From an uncultured bacterium (GTDB taxonomy: Bacteria; Bacillota_I; Bacilli_A; RF39; UBA660), in NCBI GenBank assembly GCA_949288625.1, contig CASEKZ010000094.1, forward strand, positions 1 through 9,378: a stretch of DNA of 9,378 bases. Direction: 5' to 3'. Under the pieces are notes generated by a model. That model was not told the DNA's origin. It saw only the letters and a program-made list of their open reading frames with translations, and did no database searches. The position numbers and the translations under genes were made by a program. Within the stretch, counting starts at the first letter, position 1. The number at the start of each line of letters is the position of its first letter. Positions 5,779 to 9,378 of the stretch are shown here, piece by piece.

Positions 5779-6050
5779 TGAAAGATGTAATAAAGGCACC
5801 AATCGTAACTGAAAAATCAGCTAACATATCGGCTGATGGTAAGAAAGTAGTGTTAAAAGTAGCGAAAGACGCAAATAAAGTTCAAATAAGACAGGCTGTT
5901 GAAAATGCTTTTAACGTAAAGGTAAAAGACGTTAACACTATAAGTGTACGTGCTAAGAAAAAAAGAGTGGGGCGCTACGAAGGAAAAACCAAAGCTTATA
6001 AAAAAGCAATCGTAACTTTGACAGAAGGTAGCAAACTAGACTTAAGCTAA
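5778..6050 (+). CDS. rplW: 50S ribosomal protein L23
   Basis: The 90-residue protein is L23, which sits at the tunnel exit and is the docking site for trigger factor and signal recognition particle. The N-terminal IKAPIVTEKS is the family signature, followed by the NKVQIRQAVENAFNVKVKDV alpha-beta core and a basic loop KKKRVGRYEGKTKAYKKA. Its ribosome-binding site GAGGAGGTG (5761-5769) lies inside the end of rplD, and the start codon shares a base with the rplD stop. rplB follows after 15 nt. Confidence 0.98.
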   Translation: MKDVIKAPIVTEKSANISADGKKVVLKVAKDANKVQIRQAVENAFNVKVKDVNTISVRAKKKRVGRYEGKTKAYKKAIVTLTEGSKLDLS

Positions 6051-6065
6051 TAAGGAGGAAATATA

Positions 6066-6893
6066 ATGCCAGTTAAAAAGTTCAGACCAACTACAAATGC
6101 TAGAAGAGATATGAGTACTTTGGTTAATGATGAAATAACTAAAAATACTCCTGAAAAAAGCTTGGTAGTTAAGAAAAGAAAAACAAGTGGACGTAATAAC
6201 TTAGGCCGTATTACCGTAAGACACCGTGGTGGTGGAGAAAAAAGGAAGTATCGTGTAATTGATTTCAAGAGAAATAAAGTCGATATAACAGGTAAGGTTG
6301 CGGCTATTGAGTACGATCCAAACAGAAGTGCAAACATCGCACTTATAAATTATAAAGATGGTGAAAAAAGGTACATTATTGCTCCAAAAGGATTGAAGGT
6401 TGGAGATGTTATAGTTAGTGGACAAAACGTAGATGTTAAGGTTGGTAACGCAATGCCAATAATGAATATTCCAGTTGGTACCATAATTCACAATATTGAG
6501 TTAAGACCAGGAAAAGGAGCACAACTTGCACGTAGTGCTGGTTCGAGCGCACAAATCCTTGGTCGTGAGGAAAAATATGTATTAATAAGATTAAGAAGCG
6601 GTGAAACAAGAAAGGTTCTAGGCACTTGCATGGCAACTATTGGTGAAGTTGGAAACGAGGATTATGCACTAGTAAGTATAGGAAAAGCAGGACGTACTCG
6701 TCATATGGGTATTCGTCCAACGGTACGTGGTTCTGTTATGAATCCAAATGATCACCCACATGGTGGTGGTGAAGGTAGATCACCAGTAGGACGTAAGCAA
6801 CCAATGACTCCTTGGGGTAAACCAGCACTTGGTATGAAGACACGTAATAATAAAAAAGCTTCTACTAAGTTAATTGTAAGCCGTAAAAAATAA
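6066..6893 (+). CDS. rplB: 50S ribosomal protein L2
   Basis: The 275-residue protein has the full length of L2, a universally conserved subunit needed for 50S assembly, subunit association and peptidyl transferase activity. Visible landmarks are the N-terminal KKFRPTTNARRDMS, GRNNLGRITVRHRGGGEKR (about residues 43-61), the SH3-like core with LRPGKGAQLARSAGSSAQ, and the C-terminal MNPNDHPHGGGEGRSPVGRK, which holds the conserved His implicated in activity, then TPWGKPALG. AAGGAGG stands seven bases before the ATG. It is a normal, intact gene. Confidence 0.99.
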   Translation: MPVKKFRPTTNARRDMSTLVNDEITKNTPEKSLVVKKRKTSGRNNLGRITVRHRGGGEKRKYRVIDFKRNKVDITGKVAAIEYDPNRSANIALINYKDGEKRYIIAPKGLKVGDVIVSGQNVDVKVGNAMPIMNIPVGTIIHNIELRPGKGAQLARSAGSSAQILGREEKYVLIRLRSGETRKVLGTCMATIGEVGNEDYALVSIGKAGRTRHMGIRPTVRGSVMNPNDHPHGGGEGRSPVGRKQPMTPWGKPALGMKTRNNKKASTKLIVSRKK

Positions 6894-6912
6894 AAGAAAG
6901 GAAGAAATGTAA

Positions 6913-7185
6913 ATGGCAAGAAGCATTAAGAAGGGGCCTTACGTATTTCCTAGATTGTTAAGTAAGGTTCAAAAGTTGAATAAAGAGGGTAAAAAAGAAG
7001 TAATTAAAACTTGGTCGCGCCGTTCAACAATATTTCCAGATTTTATAGGGCATACTTTTGCGGTTCACAATGGTAAAGAATTTATACCAGTTTATGTAAC
7101 TGAAGATATGGTTGGCCATAAGCTTGGCGAATTTTCACTAACACGTAAATGTGGTGGACACGGCGAAAATAAAGATAAAAAGTAA
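6913..7185 (+). CDS. rpsS: 30S ribosomal protein S19
   Basis: S19 lies in the 30S head and forms a complex with S13 near the A and P sites. The 90-residue protein shows RSIKKGPYV at the N-terminus, TWSRRSTIFPDFIGHTFAVH in the middle, and FIPVYVTEDMVGHKLGEF. The C-terminal part reads SLTRKCGGHGENKDKK, whereas most homologues have a form like APTRTFRGH; the change includes a Cys and looks like lineage drift rather than damage. AAGGAAG sits eight bases upstream of the chosen ATG. It lies between rplB and rplV with short gaps (19 and 22 nt). Confidence 0.98.
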   Translation: MARSIKKGPYVFPRLLSKVQKLNKEGKKEVIKTWSRRSTIFPDFIGHTFAVHNGKEFIPVYVTEDMVGHKLGEFSLTRKCGGHGENKDKK

Positions 7186-7207
7186 TAACTAGAAGGGAGA
7201 TAATAAT

Positions 7208-7540
7208 ATGGAAGCGAAAGCAATTGCGAAAACAGTTCGTATTTCCGCTTTAAAATCTCGTTTAGTTATGAGGTTAATAAACGGAAAAAGCGCAAACGAA
7301 GCTATGGCTATTTTAAACAACATGAATAATAAAGCTGCGCGCGTTATAAAAAAAGTTTTAGTATCAGCAGTGGCGAATGCTGAGAATAATCATAATCTTG
7401 ATAAAACTAAGCTATATGTTAAAGAAGCTTATGTTAATGATGGTCCGGTGCTTAAAAGGTCGGTACCAGATTCAAGAGGAAGAATTGCTAAAAACGATCA
7501 CCGTACGAGTCACGTAACAGTGGTTGTTGCTGAAAGATAA
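7208..7540 (+). CDS. rplV: 50S ribosomal protein L22
   Basis: The 110-residue protein is L22, which contacts all 23S rRNA domains and lines the exit tunnel with a long beta-hairpin, a site where macrolide resistance mutations arise in other species. Landmarks are RISALKSRLVMRLINGKSAN, the KKVLVSAVANAENNHN helix, and the hairpin LYVKEAYVNDGPVLKRSVPD followed by SRGRIAKNDHRTSHVTVVV. No deletion or insertion is evident in the hairpin. AAGGGAGA stands just upstream of the ATG. rpsC follows after 17 nt. Confidence 0.98.
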   Translation: MEAKAIAKTVRISALKSRLVMRLINGKSANEAMAILNNMNNKAARVIKKVLVSAVANAENNHNLDKTKLYVKEAYVNDGPVLKRSVPDSRGRIAKNDHRTSHVTVVVAER

Positions 7541-7557
7541 TGTAAGGAGGAAAACTA

Positions 7558-8235
7558 ATGGGTCAAAAAGTTAATCCTGTGGGTTTGAGGCTTGGTATTA
7601 ACAAGGATTGGACCGCTAAATGGTATGCGTCAAGCAAGGATTTTTCTAAAACTTTAGAAAATGATATGAAAATACGTAAATTCTTGGCTAAAAAGTTAAA
7701 AAACGCAGCGGTATCTTCTGTAACGATTGAAAGAAACAATAAGAAGACCGAAGTTAAGATAAGCACGGCAAAACCTGGTGTTGTTATTGGACACGGTGGG
7801 GAAGAAATTGAAAAGATGAAGAACTCATTAAACAAATTAGTTAATGAAGAAGTTCAAATTTCCATAATGGAAGTTAAGAATCCTGATTTAAACGCACAAT
7901 TGGTTGCAAATAATATAGCAAATCAAATAGAAAATAGAGGGTCATATCGTATGGCTCAAAAAAGAGCTATTAGAAACACAATGAAAGCTGGGGCAAAGGG
8001 AATTAAAACTTTGTGTTCAGGTCGTTTAAACGGAGCTGAAATTGCTCGTAGTGAAGGTTATAATGAAGGAACTACGCCTTTACATACTTTAAGAGCAGAC
8101 ATAGATTATGCAACTGCTGAAGCAGATACCACTTATGGTAAAATAGGGGTTAAAGTATGGATCTATAAAGGTGAAATACTTCCATCTAAGAAAAAAACTG
8201 GAGGTGTTCGTGATGTTGATGCCAAAAAGAACTAA
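7558..8235 (+). CDS. rpsC: 30S ribosomal protein S3
   Basis: S3 forms part of the mRNA entry channel and helicase site on the 30S. The 225-residue protein starts MGQKVNPVGLRLGINKDW, has a KH domain with the GHGG loop (VVIGHGGEEIEKM, about residues 75-87), then SYRMAQKRAIRNTMKAGAKG and the C-terminal domain SEGYNEGTTPLHTLRADIDY. AAGGAGG lies seven bases upstream of the ATG. The last eight codons overlap the start of rplP in another frame, so the S3 tail (VRDVDAKKN) is a little longer than in Bacillus (about 218 residues). Confidence 0.98.
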   Translation: MGQKVNPVGLRLGINKDWTAKWYASSKDFSKTLENDMKIRKFLAKKLKNAAVSSVTIERNNKKTEVKISTAKPGVVIGHGGEEIEKMKNSLNKLVNEEVQISIMEVKNPDLNAQLVANNIANQIENRGSYRMAQKRAIRNTMKAGAKGIKTLCSGRLNGAEIARSEGYNEGTTPLHTLRADIDYATAEADTTYGKIGVKVWIYKGEILPSKKKTGGVRDVDAKKN

Positions 8236-8644
8236 ATATCGTAAACCTCACAGAATTTATTATGAAGGAAAATCAAAAGGTAATACAAAGGTAACTTTTG
8301 GTGATTACGGATTAATGGCAAAGGAAGGTGCATGGATTACTGCTCAACAAATAGAAGCGGCTCGTGTTGCGATGACTCGTTACATGAAGCGTGGCGGTAA
8401 GGTATACGTTAATATATTTCCACATCTTTCTTTAACAAAAAAGCCATTAGAAACCCGTCAAGGTAAAGGTAAAGGTAATCCTGAAAGTTGGGTTGCTGTT
8501 GTAAAAGAAGGAAAAGTTATGTTTGAAGTTTCGGGAGTAACTGAAGAAGTTGCACGTGAAGCACTTAGACTAGCAATGCATAAGTTACCAATCAAATGTA
8601 AATTTGTAACAAAAGAAAATGGTGGTGAAGAAAATGAAGGTTAA
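8213..8644 (+). CDS. rplP: 50S ribosomal protein L16
   Basis: L16 sits at the A-site side of the central protuberance and helps tRNA accommodation. I choose the ATG at 8213, giving 143 residues beginning MLMPKRTKYRKPHR, because this matches the family N-terminus (MLLPKR type) and length (about 144), and GGAGGTG (8200-8206) is six bases upstream. The ATG at 8171 would add 14 residues not found in the family, and 8219 is a weaker alternative. The core YMKRGGKVYVNIFPHLSLTKKPLETRQGKGKGNPE is diagnostic. The gene overlaps rpsC by 23 nt and rpmC by 11 nt, so translation is likely coupled. Confidence 0.97.
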   Translation: MLMPKRTKYRKPHRIYYEGKSKGNTKVTFGDYGLMAKEGAWITAQQIEAARVAMTRYMKRGGKVYVNIFPHLSLTKKPLETRQGKGKGNPESWVAVVKEGKVMFEVSGVTEEVAREALRLAMHKLPIKCKFVTKENGGEENEG

Positions 8645-8825
8645 TGAAATAAGAGAACTAACCACTGAGCAAATTGAAGCTAAAATTGCTGAGACAAAGG
8701 ATGAAATATTTAATTTACGTATGAAACAAGCTACCGGGAATTTGGAAAAACCTTCAAGAATAAAAGAATTAAGAAAAGACGTTGCTAGAATGAAGACGAT
8801 TTTAGTAGAACGTAAGAACGCTTAA
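8634..8825 (+). CDS. rpmC: 50S ribosomal protein L29
   Basis: This small 63-residue protein of two long helices binds near the tunnel exit next to L23. The sequence MKVNEIRELTTEQIEAKIAE, then EIFNLRMKQATGNLEKPSRI and LRKDVARMKTIL, is typical. I favour the ATG at 8634 over 8619 because it gives the usual length and MKxxEIREL start and has a GGTGGTGAAG ribosome-binding region directly upstream. It overlaps the end of rplP by 11 nt and is followed 13 nt later by rpsQ. Confidence 0.96.
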   Translation: MKVNEIRELTTEQIEAKIAETKDEIFNLRMKQATGNLEKPSRIKELRKDVARMKTILVERKNA

Positions 8826-8838
8826 AGGAGGTTTAATA

Positions 8839-9096
8839 ATGGAAAGAACAAGACACGAAGTTATTGGTAAAGTTGTAAGTGCAAAAAATGATAAAACCAT
8901 TACTATCTTGGTTGAAACTTACAAAACTGATCCAAAGTATGGTAAGCGAGTAAAATACTCAAAGAAGTATACGGCTCATGACGAGAATAACAAAGCAAAA
9001 GTTGGTGATATCGTTAGGGTTGTAGCAACTAAGCCATTATCAAAGACTAAAAGATTTAGCTTGGTGGAAATAGTAGAAGAAGCCGTAATTTTATAG
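8839..9096 (+). CDS. rpsQ: 30S ribosomal protein S17
   Basis: S17 is an OB-fold primary 16S rRNA-binding protein needed for early 30S assembly. The 85-residue protein shows RTRHEVIGKVVSAKNDKTIT, VETYKTDPKYGKRVKYSKKY with the following TAHDE, and the basic-aromatic segment ATKPLSKTKRFSLVEIVEEA; all are family-typical. AAAGGAGG (8824-8831) overlaps the rpmC stop. It ends in TAG, and rplN begins 31 nt later. Confidence 0.98.
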   Translation: MERTRHEVIGKVVSAKNDKTITILVETYKTDPKYGKRVKYSKKYTAHDENNKAKVGDIVRVVATKPLSKTKRFSLVEIVEEAVIL

Positions 9097-9127
9097 GCAC
9101 TTTACAAATAAGAAGGAGGAAACATTT

Positions 9128-9378
9128 ATGATTCAACAACAAAGTCGTTTAAAAGTTGCTGATAATTCCGGAGCTCGTGAATTAATGGTTATTAGGGTTC
9201 TTGGCGGAAGTACTCATAAGACCGGAAACATTGGCGACATCGTGGTTGGAACAGTAAAAAAAGCAACTCCAAATGGTAATATAGCAAGCGGTAAAGTCGT
9301 AAAAGCGGTTATCGTTAGAAGCAAGTTTGGAATGCGTAGAGATGATGGTTCTTATATCAAATTTGATGATAATGCTTG
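9128..9378 (+). CDS. rplN: 50S ribosomal protein L14, N-terminal part (cut by window edge)
   Basis: The first 83 codons are present; the frame is open at the right edge. The protein starts MIQQQSRLKVADNSGARELM, then VLGGSTHKTGNIGDIVVGTV and KAVIVRSKFGMRRDDGSYIK, ending at FDDNA. This is L14 (usually 122 residues), a beta-barrel protein at the subunit interface that contacts 16S rRNA and, in other bacteria, binds the silencing factor RsfS. AAGGAGG (9113-9119) is eight bases before the ATG. Finding rplN after rpsQ is the normal S10-to-spc junction, so rplX and rplE are expected beyond the window. Confidence 0.97.
   Translation, partial: MIQQQSRLKVADNSGARELMVIRVLGGSTHKTGNIGDIVVGTVKKATPNGNIASGKVVKAVIVRSKFGMRRDDGSYIKFDDNA

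Noticed and set aside
6047..6636. Minus-strand frames opposite rplB
   Set aside because: Antisense shadows of a highly conserved ribosomal protein gene.
1..9378. Alternative genetic code (UGA as Trp), as in Mollicutes
   Set aside because: No in-frame TGA occurs and Trp is encoded by TGG throughout, so there is no sign of recoding, although no gene here uses TGA as a stop either.

Overview
The window is AT-rich, uses standard stop codons (TAA or TAG for all 13 complete genes) and encodes Trp as TGG, with no in-frame TGA. Strong Shine-Dalgarno sites, the S10-cluster gene order and the surface-protein repertoire (LRR, dockerin, cohesin-like) point to a low-GC Firmicute. My best inference is an uncultured gut Bacilli-type lineage (RF39 or Erysipelotrichia-like); the species cannot be named from the sequence.

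Layout. (1) Positions 1-204, minus strand: the 5' part of an IS3-family transposase orfA (HTH_Tnp_1 type), cut by the window edge, with the likely end of the element near 294-308. (2) Positions 322-3582, plus strand: a two-gene surface operon. Its promoter (TTGACC, 16-bp spacer, TGa-TATTAT) has a run of eight G inside the spacer, the classic design of a phase-variable promoter. Gene one encodes an 827-residue membrane or secreted protein with about 12 leucine-rich repeats, an Ig-like segment, four to five 55-residue repeats and a C-terminal dockerin. Gene two, 13 nt downstream, encodes a 217-residue cohesin-like protein with a signal peptide, an Asn-rich linker and a C-terminal NPSTS/membrane-helix/basic-tail anchor. 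An intrinsic terminator follows. (3) Positions 3583-3850: an AT-rich gap with no gene. (4) Positions 3851-9378: the S10 ribosomal protein operon, with a near-consensus promoter, a structured leader of about 130 nt, then rpsJ-rplC-rplD-rplW-rplB-rpsS-rplV-rpsC-rplP-rpmC-rpsQ-rplN. rplN is cut by the window edge, and the order is the canonical one.

How they work together. The ribosomal genes form one translation-machinery transcript, with tight spacing and overlaps (rplD/rplW, rpsC/rplP, rplP/rpmC) suggesting translational coupling. The surface pair suggests a two-part display system: the cohesin-like protein is held on the envelope and could capture the dockerin of the co-transcribed LRR protein. 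Expression may be switched or tuned by slippage of the G8 tract. The pairing and the switching are inferences; the architecture and the G tract are directly visible.
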